From the NCBI RefSeq assembly GCF_945859685.1, contig NC_079148.1, forward strand, positions 35,723,946 through 35,787,945: a stretch of 64,000 nt of DNA. The letters run 5' to 3'. The position numbers and the translations under genes are program-made. Numbering within the stretch: the stretch's first letter is position 1; each line of letters begins with the position of its first letter. Source of the stretch: Eupeodes corollae (Eukaryota; Arthropoda; Insecta; Diptera; Syrphidae). The notes beneath the pieces are model-generated. The model was not told the origin of the DNA and ran no database searches. It was given only the letters and a program-made list of their open reading frames with translations. Below, piece by piece: positions 45,701 through 55,395 of this stretch.

Positions 45701-48700
45701 CTAGATTAACGGAACTGCCAATCTATCCTGTATCAGACCGCATTTGTCTAAAAAGAGGAATGCCTCTGGTGGAATGAACCCGCTCAAGCGTGCACTTTCA
45801 AAATACTCGTCGTTCGGATAGAACGCCCCGAAAATTAAATTGTTGGTCGAAGACATAGCTCTTGCAATGTGACCTCGAACGAGTTTTATCACGAAATTGT
45901 CAATTCTGTTGATTCGAGCCCCGTTGTATAGGACCTCGTTGGAATAGTAATGCACATAAGACGACTCGGCTGTTCGATATAAGCCGCTACAGCGTCGTAA
46001 ACACTGCCGCTCGAACACCCGAAACTTCTCCATCTGGGAAGGGGCAACGTTGAACCACACCGGACAACCATAAACGATCATTGGCCGTATGAGGGCCATG
46101 TAGCAAACTACCTTCACTCTGGGGTCAAGCCGACTGCTAAAAAACAGCCGTTTCGTCAGAGCAAAGGCTCCTCTGGCCCTGTTCAGAGCAGCATTTATAT
46201 GTCTGTCGAAATATAAATACTGATCTAACCAGATACCGAGGTACTTCACTACACTTTTGCTCGCTAATGGTTGCCCATGAAGATCAACGATGACCATCTT
46301 GCGCCAATTCTTGCACGTATCCCTCGTGGCCCCAGCCAACGGAGTCCGGAACAGAATTGTCTCCGACTTCTGGACATTTATTTTCAGTTTCCAGTCGTCG
46401 CAATATCGCTGAATCTTGTCGAAATCACGCTGCAAGAGAATTCTAATAACCTCAACCTTTCGGGCCGTTCTGTACGCAATTAGATCGTCGGCGTACGCAA
46501 TTACCTTTGTAAGACTACCTATCAGATCGCTGGTGTAAATGCTGAAGAGAATCGGCGAATTCACCGCTCCCTGTTGAAGACCATTTTTAATTGAGAATGT
46601 TGTGGTAGAAGTTACATTGCCACTTTTGACAACAAACTTTCTACCGTTAAGCATATCATAAAGTATATACAACAATGGCTTGCTTATGCCAAGCCTGCTC
46701 AGTTTTAGGTAAAGACCCTCTAACCATACGGTGTCAAAGGCCTTTTCCAAATCAACCAGAACAGCACCTGTGCATTGTTGTTTTGATTTATTCCATTGGA
46801 TATCAGAAACGAGTTTAGACGCAGCATGAATTGTGTCATGACCCGCCTTGAACCCGAACTGTTTATCCGGAATTATTTTGTTGTCCGCAGCCCACTTAGT
46901 CAGAGCCCTATTAATGATCTTTTCGAAAACTTTGCTGATGCTCGGAAGAAGACTTATCGACCGAAGATTTGACGGGTTGGAGTTGTCCTTTCCCTTTTTC
47001 GGGAGAGGATGAACCACAGCGGTCTTCCAATGCGCTGGATAATATGCATTATTCAGTGCATTATTGAAGAGCGTGGTGTATATGTCAATTGCTTCCATCG
47101 GTAAATGTCTTAGTACAACGTTGGATATACCATCGACACCTGCTGACTTTTTGTTTTTTATTGAATTGAAGATGAGCTGAAGCTCAACCTTCGTCACTAA
47201 CAAGGGACTTGGTTCCGTTTGCTCGGCGATTATGGCATTTGCCAAGGAATCGTCATTGAACCGCATGAAACCGCGGTTCTCAGATCGCCATTGTGTCATA
47301 TCATTTCGAAGGTAAAAGTGATTAAGTAGGGCTCTGTTTTCCAGGTCGTGGTTGGGGCGAATGCTAACATTCACCTTGTACACTTGCTGGAAAGCAGCTC
47401 CCACCGCCTCCACTTTTTCCTTTGGATCTTCAATTATGTAAAAGTCATCGTCAAAGATGGCTTCCTCTGGATCTATTTGCGCTGTCCTGAGTACGTCTCT
47501 GTTCTCTTCATTTCTTTGGAGTTTAAGACACGGAAGGTCATTATCGTTTTTTTTCCTGAATATCTTGTTGATTTTGGGGAACATACTAGGGTCACTCGAA
47601 TTAACTGACCGGATCTTGCGGTCCCAGTACTTGTTAATTGATAGCCTGTAGTTCTACTTAATCAAAAGATTGACATTTTTTATTGACGACTTCAGTGTCC
47701 TAACCTCCAAGTCGTGTGGGTCTGTAAGTCGTCTGTACAAGTTTTTGAGTCTTGTCAGTAAGCCACTCTTGTGCTTTCGCAGTGCGTCAATTGTCGCGTT
47801 TCTGTAAGCGTCCATTTGGTCCCGTTCTCTGTACTTTGGGATTGTCCGTTCCATCGTTCGTTTTATTGTTTCGTCCATCTGTTGTAAATGTTGGTCAATA
47901 TCTGTATTTTTCAGGTTTCTGTTGTTTGGTGGGGCTATGTCACTCGAACGATGTTCTCTCGCTAAGGCGTTGGTGAAACGAGGCCAACGCATCTTACTGT
48001 AATTGTAAGAGTGCGTTGGAACGTATTCCTCCAACTTCACGCGTTCGTTCGGAATCTGCATTACAGCAGCCAGTCCGCAGTGATCACTGTCGTACTCGAC
48101 TGTCTGTAAGCAGTTTCGAGGGTGATTACCGACTTTGTCTGTAACTGTCAGTCTGGTGTCGTACAGCAAAAGGTCCAGAAAGGAGCCGCTTCTTGGATAC
48201 GATGGCCTTTCAGTAGCCAGCAGGTCGACGCCATATTCAACGCTGTAAAGATTCATCAAATTAAAAAGATGATTACCTCTGGGATTACTATGTTGATTTC
48301 CCCAATCTTTATGTTTTGCGTTCAAATCATCGGCCAAGATGAAATAGTTTTCTTCCAAGCTAAGTTTAAGTTCTCTAAAAACAATCTCGAGTTCTGATGC
48401 AAAGTAAGTGACCTGCGGAGCTCCAGCCGCATAAGCCGCAATCATATACATCCGCTTCCCTTGAGAGAGAGAGATGCATACAACGCAAACTTCTAGCGTC
48501 TTGAGCTTTCGCAATTCATTGTTGTATATGACTTTATAATTAATGCCTTTTCGTATAAAGAGACCGACACCGCCCCCTTGAGTGGAGTCGGGCCGGTCTC
48601 TTATTACGATATTGTAATCTTTCAACAATTAGAACATATTGGCTCTTCGTTCAATCCTTATCAGTGAATTTACATTCACAGCTAGGACTTTAAGGCGCGT

Positions 48701-48718
48701 CTCCGGCAGCGCGCCCAT
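45701..48718 (-). pseudogene. LINE ORF2: endonuclease plus reverse transcriptase, two in-frame stops
   Basis: The 1006-codon frame from the TAATG is kept throughout, with stops only at 48631-48629 (TAA) and 47656-47654 (TAG). The endonuclease opens with LKVLAVNVNSLIRIERRANM. It then jumps directly to LLKDYNIVIRDRPDSTQGGG, so I infer that the segment with the catalytic Glu is deleted around 48630. FILADDLNAKHKDWG (ADDLN replaces GDLN) and a VEYDSDHCGL motif follow. RT from 47584 has SAGVDGISNVVLRHLP, QFGFKAGHDTIHAASKLV, VDLEKAFDTV, GLQQGAVNSPILFSIY and YADD (364-367 of that segment). It ends in a C-terminal region with IVYGCPVWFNVAP and an unmatched tail. Confidence 0.9.
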
Positions 48719-49003
48719 TATGGTCTAAACTGCGCCAGGCCAGGCAACAAAGAGTAGAGATGATCTACCCTTTTGCCTTGCTCCTTTATCTGACTTTGCA
48801 GCCCTGTTAATTGACCTTGAATGCTCAACAACAAGGCTACAATGTCAGGCTGCACCTCTGGTGCCTTAGGCACAGGGGCCTTGGGGCAACCGTTGGTGGA
48901 GCCTGTCTCGTATTCTCGTATGGGCGTAAGAGAATTTGGGATCCACGAATTTTTGTGTTGGAGCCTGTTCGACTTTTTTCGGCTTTTTGACTGGCCTGTT
49001 TTT
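48718..49003 (-). pseudogene. LINE ORF1, 3' fragment
   Basis: The frame is open from the element's 5' end and reads KTGQSKSRKKSNRL, then a proline-rich KAPVPKAPEVQPDIVALLLS, then a possible coiled coil (QGQLTGLQSQIKEQGKRV). No zinc knuckle is present. The stop TAA (48720-48718) overlaps the next ATG (48718-48716) as TAATG. That is a coupled stop-start arrangement known from some insect LINEs, such as silkworm SART1. The upstream part of ORF1 is missing. Confidence 0.7.
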
Positions 49004-49042
49004 ACAGTCCAACGCACTAACCATCATGCCACGGGTACTACT

Positions 49043-49055
49043 AGTATTTAATCAT
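49043..49055. repeat. Target-site duplication of the SINE, right copy
   Basis: AGTATTTAATCAT matches 44677-44689. Just after it, AATCATACTTATTAAATTAA is itself repeated (about 49050-49098). Confidence 0.85.
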
Positions 49056-50040
49056 ACTTATTAAATTAAGTAATCATACTTATTAAATTAATTAACATGC
49101 AAGCAGGTTTTCTTCAGGATCTGTAATAAATAGAGTCACTTCTCACAGTTTCAGGGTGTCTTACTCGAGTTCATTAACTTTTTTAATTTTTTTTTTTTAA
49201 ATACTTAAGATGAATGGATCTACTCTATGAAAAACGTGTTCATTTTTGTTAATTCTTCAAAATGTTTGTAGTCTTTGTTGTTTCACTTCTTCCCCATTTT
49301 TATTTACCAAAGATGGTAACAAGTTCGTAATTTGGCTTTTAATATTTTCCACAACAGTTTTAGTTTTCTCCGAGATTTCTTTCAAAAACTCGTTGGAAAT
49401 AGGCCTACAAAATCGTGCAGACATAGGCACTATATTACCAGTTGCTTCATCGTTTAACCTGATGGGTACAGACAAAGTTATGAATCAATTTTAACAAATT
49501 GAATAATATAGGACAAACAATTCATCAGCATATTTTGTATTCAGGCGGAGAAGTAAAAAGAAAGGAAGCCTTCCTTGAAAAAAAATGTATTTCTTAGTAT
49601 CGTAAGTCCTTTCGTTAATTTTTTTCATAAGAAGTCAACTTTTTATAAAATGTTGCACATTTTTTTTATAATAGGTCAACTTTTCATTAAATGTTGCTCT
49701 CATAAAGGGGAAAATCCCCTTTCCCCTTTTTCTTAAAACATAGCCAGGAATTGTATACCAAAAGATTATACACTTATTACCGGACACCTTTTAAATTCAG
49801 ATTTTACGATAATTCCTTTTGTAAATAGTTTTGAAGTGTATCATATACAAGTAAGTCGCAAAAAGCTGCAGCTGGTTTTTATATATAAGTATATACATTG
49901 CCTACAAAATTACATACATTTTAGAATCTAGGTAAGTTTAGTATTTTTTTTATTTTTGTTCAACGTTACTGCGTCATTGAATAATTCTTGAATTTAAAAA
50001 CAACAATTGTTTAAAAATCTACAATTTATAAGCTTCCCAA
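49056..50040. other. AT-rich sequence with a possible coding remnant at 49.26-49.48 kb
   Basis: On the minus strand, 49475-49257 encodes a 72-residue frame with the phrase SARFCRPISNEFLKEISEKT, then VENIKSQITNLLPSLV. From memory it resembles part of a transposon-linked protein seen in other insects, but I cannot name the family. The rest holds no recognised gene. Confidence 0.35.
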
Positions 50041-50041
50041 A

Positions 50042-51157
50042 TCGAATCGAGGCACTCCCCAAGGTGGGGTCCTTTCGCCTCTTTTATGGAACATGGTAGT
50101 AAACGACCTACTTACATCATTGGAAGCAGAGGGTTTCAAGGTGATTGCCTATGCTGACGACGTTGCAATATCCGTATCTGGAAAGCACCCCCAAGTTCTC
50201 TCGGAACTCCTACAAAATGCCTCAAATAGGCTAACAAAATGGGCTAAGCAATGTGGATTGGACGTCAATCCATATAAAACAGAATTAATACTCTTTTCGA
50301 GAAGATATAAAATTCCTCAGATTAGCCCACCCAAGATTAGAGGAATACCATTAAGCTTTTCCGACCAAGCTAAATATTTAGGCCTCATTTTAGACAAAAA
50401 ACTAAATTGGTAGGCAAATATTGATAAAAGGGTAAAAAAGGCTACTTTAGCGCTTTTTACTTGTAAAAAGGCCATAGCATCAAAATGGGGCTTCTCCCCA
50501 AAAATAACCCACTGGCTATACACTTCGGTAATCAGGCCGATACTCATTTATGGAGCCATCGTATGGTGGACCGCACTGGACAAGATGGTAAATCTAAATA
50601 AGCTCATCAAAGTCCAGTGGACAGCAGGTATGTGCATCACAGGAGCACTTCGCTCAATACAACCGCAGCACTGGAAGTGCTTTTAAACCTTACACCACTT
50701 GACATCTTTAAAAAGGTGGCTGTCAACTCATGTGTAAGGCTTAGAGCCACCTCTCAATGGACCAGTAACAATACTGGACATACTACTATTCTAGACAGTT
50801 TCAGATCTATCCCAGATCGCTTAGACTATACCACCCCAAAAATGGTATTCGGTAAAAGCTTCATTGTGTCCATCCCTTCAAGATCCTCCTGGGAAGAAGC
50901 GAGACCCCTGGAAGCGATGCGGTATACTTCTATACAGACGGTTCAAAGATCAATCCCGGAGTTGGAATTGGTATCTTTTCGGAACAACTGAATCTCAGTC
51001 TATCTTATAGACTTCCCAATCAATGTTGTGTATTCCAGGCAGAAGTAATGGTGACTAAAGAAGCACTATACTGGCTCAAAGAAAACGTTATATCTTGCAA
51101 GGATATACGAATCTTCTCAGACAGCCAAGCCGCTCTTAAATCTCTTAAATTTCCATT
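50042..51157 (+). mobile_element. LINE fragment with RT and RNase H
   Basis: It begins abruptly in RT with RGTPQGGVLSPLLWNMVV (50047 on), then the catalytic box YADD in VIAYADDVAISVSG (near 50141-50180), WAKQCGLDVNPYKTELILF and YLGLILDKKLNW. A TAG at 50411-50413 interrupts, and the same frame goes on (KKAIASKWGFSPKITHWLYT, IRPILIYGAIVWW). An RNase H domain follows in another frame: FYTDGSKINPGVGIGIF (near 50930), a Glu in VFQAEVMVTKEALYWL, and IFSDSQAALKSL with the third acidic residue near 51115. RNase H places it in the I/LOA/R1/Outcast-like group. Both ends are truncated. Confidence 0.85.
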
Positions 51158-51980
51158 TTTTTAAACCTTTGTATGCATGTCTAAGTGTTTTTTAAAAGAA
51201 GCTGTGACGTATGCAGAGTAAAAACGCGGGGAAAAACTCTTTTTTCAAATTTTCAAAATTTAAAATTCAAAATTCGATGTGCATTATATTAATAATAAGA
51301 AAAATGTGTCGTTGTTAACGCTTCCAAAAGATTCTGGGTTACTAAAAATTTGGTAAATTTTTATAAACGAAAAGACCAAATCAACACAAAGACGTTGAGG
51401 ATTTACAGTGAGCAATTTTTATCTAAAGGAAACCTTGAGTACGAAACCTTGAGTTAATATACATAAAACATAGACAAAAGTTCTCATCTAAGAGGTATTT
51501 TAGTTTTTCTGGCTCATAGACGACTCTTAATCGAAGCTGATTCTTTCCCTTCTATTTACGTTACTGAAAACGTGGTACCTTTCAATCAAAGTAACAGACA
51601 GAACTGAGACAAGGCAAGAGAAGATAAGAGGACTATAGATAACATATTACAGGAAGAAGAGGTAGTTCCTCCTTGTTTTGGAAATAGCATTGAAGACGCC
51701 GAAACACATCTTGTTAGAACTGCGAAGTTCAACAAAACCAAATTTAAGAGCACCTAACAAATGTATTTCAAAGGAAGTTATATATTGAGTTCCTTATTAA
51801 TTTAATCATTTTCAGACAAAAATTAGAAATCGAAATCAACGTATTGAAACAAATCAAAAGCGTCAAAACGTCTTTTACATTAAGTAGGTTAGAAAGAACG
51901 TAGAGACGAAAATGGCCTCTATTTTCATTTAGGGTCATGTTAAAAAGTTAGAGAAGTTGACGTCGCGAAGTTAATTACCT
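51158..51980. other. Sequence without a recognised gene
   Basis: AT-rich at first, then mixed. No transposon or host coding motif could be supported. Confidence 0.45.
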
Positions 51981-51994
51981 TACACAGAAAAAAA

Positions 51995-52292
51995 AGTTGT
52001 CATATTAACAATCGTTGATAGCCAACCTGAAGTTTGACCAAATTGTCGCATTGACTTCCAAAATAGTCAATATGACAACCTTATTTTTAAAAATTGACTA
52101 CTGGATAGTCAATAGAACAATTTTCGATTGTCAATTTTGGGTAGTCAATATGACAACAAAAGTAGTTAATAGAACAACTTCGGTTGTTGTCCTATTGACA
52201 CTTCGGTTGTTGTCCTATTGACTATCGCAGTTGTCATATTGAATACCGCAGTTGTCATATTGACTACCAAAATTGACTATCGAGAATTGTTG
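51995..52292. repeat. Cluster of a 14-bp motif with orientation switches
   Basis: The motif GTTGTCATATTGAC or close variants appears about ten times. Forward: 51996 and 52041. Inverted (GTCAATATGACAAC): 52066, 52108, 52144 and 52165. Forward again: 52183, 52206, 52230 and 52251. The switch at about 52180 makes an imperfect palindrome (GTTAATAGAACAAC, spacer TTCG, then GTTGTTGTCCTATTGAC). Words such as ACTACCAAAATTGACTA lie between. No gene is encoded. Confidence 0.7.
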
Positions 52293-53059
52293 TATTGTGA
52301 GCGTGGTTATGGGGGACCATCTCGAAACATACCGCGTGCTATTGTTTTGTGCTCTTTCTGTCTGTTGTTCTTTCTCTTCTGTTCTTCTGTCTTGTATTAA
52401 TGTCTTGTATTGTTAGCAACTTACATAGTCTAGTCGCTCAAGGTGCTGTGTTTTCTACTCTGTACATTTATTTGCTGAGTAGTGTGAAATGTAATGTAGG
52501 TAGCGTAATCCAGGTAGCGTTGTTGCAAGGTAAGATTATTAGAATTTCGGGGGTACTTGTAATTTTTGTCTCTAAAGGATTTTTGAACAATTGGAAGCTG
52601 CCGATATGACTAAGAAATAACGACTGGTACCTAAAAAGAAATTTGAAGTGCCACTGAAGACAGTGGGTATACTGTTGTTGGCATGGTCAGTGACTTGTGA
52701 AGCTATTCTTCCACACCATTGTCAAATTAATAGAAACTTCTCTTAACTTTCTTGGGGATAACTGGAGAGAAAGTTATCAACTGTTCAAACTAGTAAGACT
52801 AGTTCATTCATTCATAAGTAAAAATGGATAAATCAATAACTGTTTTAAGACTTGAATAACATTTATGTTTCACGGGTGCTCCAGCACACCCATCAATGTA
52901 CTTTAATCTTATTTTCCATGAGAGTCCTAGAAATATTAAACACAAGGTTCAAATTTAATATTTATTTTAAAGAGGGACAATGGAAAACGATAATCCAAAC
53001 AGCAGCTATAGCAATTTGGCTAATTTAGAAATTTTCACACCGTAACAGTTGCAGTTAAT
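52293..53059. other. Sequence without a recognised gene
   Basis: No gene, RNA or named repeat was recognised. Confidence 0.45.
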
Positions 53060-53410
53060 AGTTTTAAAAAATTGTACCAAACAGTGGCAGTGTTTTCAAC
53101 AACCATTCTTTTATATTCCGAGCCGTCAACTCGTCAATTCTGATAGTTTACTAAGCCTTCGAGGTAAAATGGTCTTCATTACATAGATGCGGATCATTTT
53201 GATGCATTTCCATGTCCCAATCGCCGAAGAGACAAAGTTGCTATTAATGGACAGACTTTCAAGCCGTAATACTTGTGAAATGCTCAATTCCAAAAATCGA
53301 CGAGAAATCGGTAAACCTGTGTTTCCTTCAATACTACGGGTTCTAGCAGCAATATGTTCAGTTGTTCCTAACCGACGCATTTGCTTTGGCGTTAAGTCTT
53401 TTCACCCAAA
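53060..53410 (-). pseudogene. Old Tc1/mariner transposase fragment, minus strand
   Basis: On the minus strand, GTTEHIAARTRSIEGNTGLP then ISRRFLELSISQ (about 53365-53270) lines up with RTEENIASVSESVAEDREMS and IRRRSQQLGLCYS of the young copies. After a frame change, FGDWDMEMHQNDPHLCNEDH (about 53229-53170) corresponds to FSEWALEMLAENPLFYRQIL. Residues near FTSKA stand where the first catalytic Asp should be. A further trace (VVENTATVWYNF) lies near 53095. It is decayed and belongs to a third lineage. Confidence 0.7.
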
Positions 53411-53670
53411 ACCATAACCTTTAATCTTAAAATGTCATAAAGTTTAAAGACCCCGAAAGTTAAAAAAAAATTGGCAAAAGGAACTTTTAACTTTGAATAT
53501 GGGTTTTATGTTATATGGGAGTTGGGCTATGTGATATTTATTTTGGGCAATACGAGGATTATGACTTCTTTCGTTTCTTAGGTCTTATAACTTACCGATA
53601 TGTAACCCAAATCATGAATTGAATTAGGGTCAAAAAGAGAAACGTCGTAAGAAATATAACTAAAAAAAAA
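53411..53670. other. AT-rich spacer
   Basis: No gene or named repeat was recognised. Confidence 0.4.
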
Positions 53671-53958
53671 TGGTTGACACAACAGTCCGTTGAGAATTAA
53701 GGCCTCGTGGCTTACAACCTTCAACTATTCCTGTGTGCGAGTACTGTTGTCAGGGATGGAGGGGACCTGCAGTTTTAAGCCGAATCCAAACAGCAAATTT
53801 TAAGAAAGCACTTTTCATGACAAGAATTCCTCCTGGAAAATTTGTCAATTCCTCGCAAGAGGCAGTAACGGTGAAAAAACTTTACAAAGGCAGGGATTGA
53901 ACCCGCAAGGCATCTGCCATGACAGTCCAACACAGTAACCATCATGCAACGGGTACTA
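53671..53958 (-). repeat. tRNA-headed SINE, full-length copy
   Basis: On the minus strand it starts GTACCCGTTGCATGATGGTT, with an A-box-like region and a B-box-like GGGTTCAATCCC. The body is shared with the other copies. The 3' end is AATTCTCAACGGACTGTTGTG followed by TCAACCA and a T run. At about 285 bp it is the only uninterrupted complete copy in the window. Confidence 0.9.
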
Positions 53959-55395
53959 CAAAAAAATATCACCTAGTGAACATAAAATTTCATATCACCA
54001 AAACCAACATTCAATGTCGTAACGCCCAATTTAGAAATGTCAAAACATTCAAAATATTTACCGTTTTCGTTATTTTCAGGCAAGAAAGTGCTGATGACCC
54101 AAAGGTGTTTAGTTCTGCGACCTGTGACTGCAAAATATTCACTATTTTTAATTTTAACAACTTAAATAAATTTATAAAGCATATAGCGTTCTATTTTTTG
54201 TAATGACGTAGCTTTCATACTTGTCAAGTGTCAAAAGATGTCAGCTTCAATATTGACAGCTACGGGCTATTAAAAATTCAAATTCTTTTTGGATAACCCT
54301 TCCCTTGAAAGTCCATTGCACGAACATTTTTAGCATCGATGCGAATTCTTCACGTTAATCTATCACACTTAAGAGTTTGAGGTTATGGTGAAATTGATTT
54401 CTCCGATGTAAGGTTAAAGTTATATGATTTATGAAATGTAAACAAAATAAAAAAGAATAATTGTCTTGACTACATATTGCAAACAACACACGAAAAAACG
54501 GCACCAAATAATGTACTTTTCGTATATCCACTCATAAGAACGTGCAAATGTACAAATACCTTATTCAAGATTCGAAGGATAAATCCTTCTAGCAGGGTAT
54601 ACCCCATATGCAATGCATGAGTAAAAGCAATAGTTTGGGAAACAAAACTATAAAACAACACCTGCTGTTCCGATGGCTTGTATACTTTTAATCCAAATTT
54701 ATTAACACATCCTGAAAACATTCTTTTAACTTTAATTTTAGATTCGAAATTCCATGGTTGTGGATATGTTTTAGGGCTGAAGTATAAAGCAAAGTAACAT
54801 CAACAACAACAAAAAGTTTTAACAAGGTTTCTGTTCCGGGTCTCGAATTTAAAGGATATTTCTTTTTTTAAGGTTATTTGTGTGTTTTGCAAGTAAAATA
54901 AATTGAAAAGATAGTTAAATAGCTTGCTTTATGAGGTTAGCGTGTTACACGAACAACAAAATGCATTACGTGAAATTGGAAAGTGAAAATAGAAATAAAA
55001 GTTTTCGGGTTTTTTTACAAGACACATATATGTACATATAGGGAATGTAGGAATGTGGAGAATGTTTGAAATCAATGGATTTTAACTAAAAAATAAATCA
55101 CAGGGGATTGCATTACTTTTGACTTAAGGTCTTCTACAAATGCCTTAAGCTAGCTTGCATTGGAACAAATGCACATAGATAAAAGAAAGGTATGTAAGCA
55201 CTTGCATGCGGAAGATTACCCAAATAACAGATGTTTCATGTTCGTATTTCGGTGTTTTTTGTCTACTAATGACCTTTAAATGAACTTTTTAACATTTCCC
55301 ATACCCTATTCATTTATGCAGGGTTATTTTCATTTTTAGTTCGCCACCAATTTAACGCTGGTAGTGATAGTGAGTGTTATGATACCGCCCGTCCT
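53959..55395. other. Sequence without a recognised gene
   Basis: No transposon or host coding motif was recognised. Open frames here, such as 54721-54470 on the minus strand, lack family motifs. Confidence 0.45.

Larger units (their letters stand above)
44928..49003 (-). mobile_element. LINE inserted in the SINE (4076 bp)
   Basis: The target duplication ACAGTCCAACGCACT lies at 44913-44927 and 49004-49018. On the minus strand the element runs from 49003: an ORF1 fragment, ORF2 (endonuclease then RT), a 3' UTR of about 770 bp, and a poly(A) tail seen as the T run at 44928-44944. It lacks an RNase H domain after RT. ORF1 is probably cut at its 5' end, since insertion of a truncated copy is the usual LINE outcome. 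The clade is uncertain (Jockey/CR1-like). Confidence 0.93.
44690..49042 (-). repeat. tRNA-headed SINE, full-length, split by a nested LINE
   Basis: The SINE occupies 44690-44927 and 49004-49042 on the minus strand. The left part has the 3' tail (reverse complement GGTTCTCTACGGACTGTTGCG then GCCAC), the body, and a B-box-like GGGTTTGATCCC. The right part has the 5' start GTACCCGTGGCATGATGG with the A box. A 15-bp repeat ACAGTCCAACGCACT marks the LINE insertion between the A and B boxes. Outer 13-bp duplications mark the SINE insertion. Confidence 0.92.
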
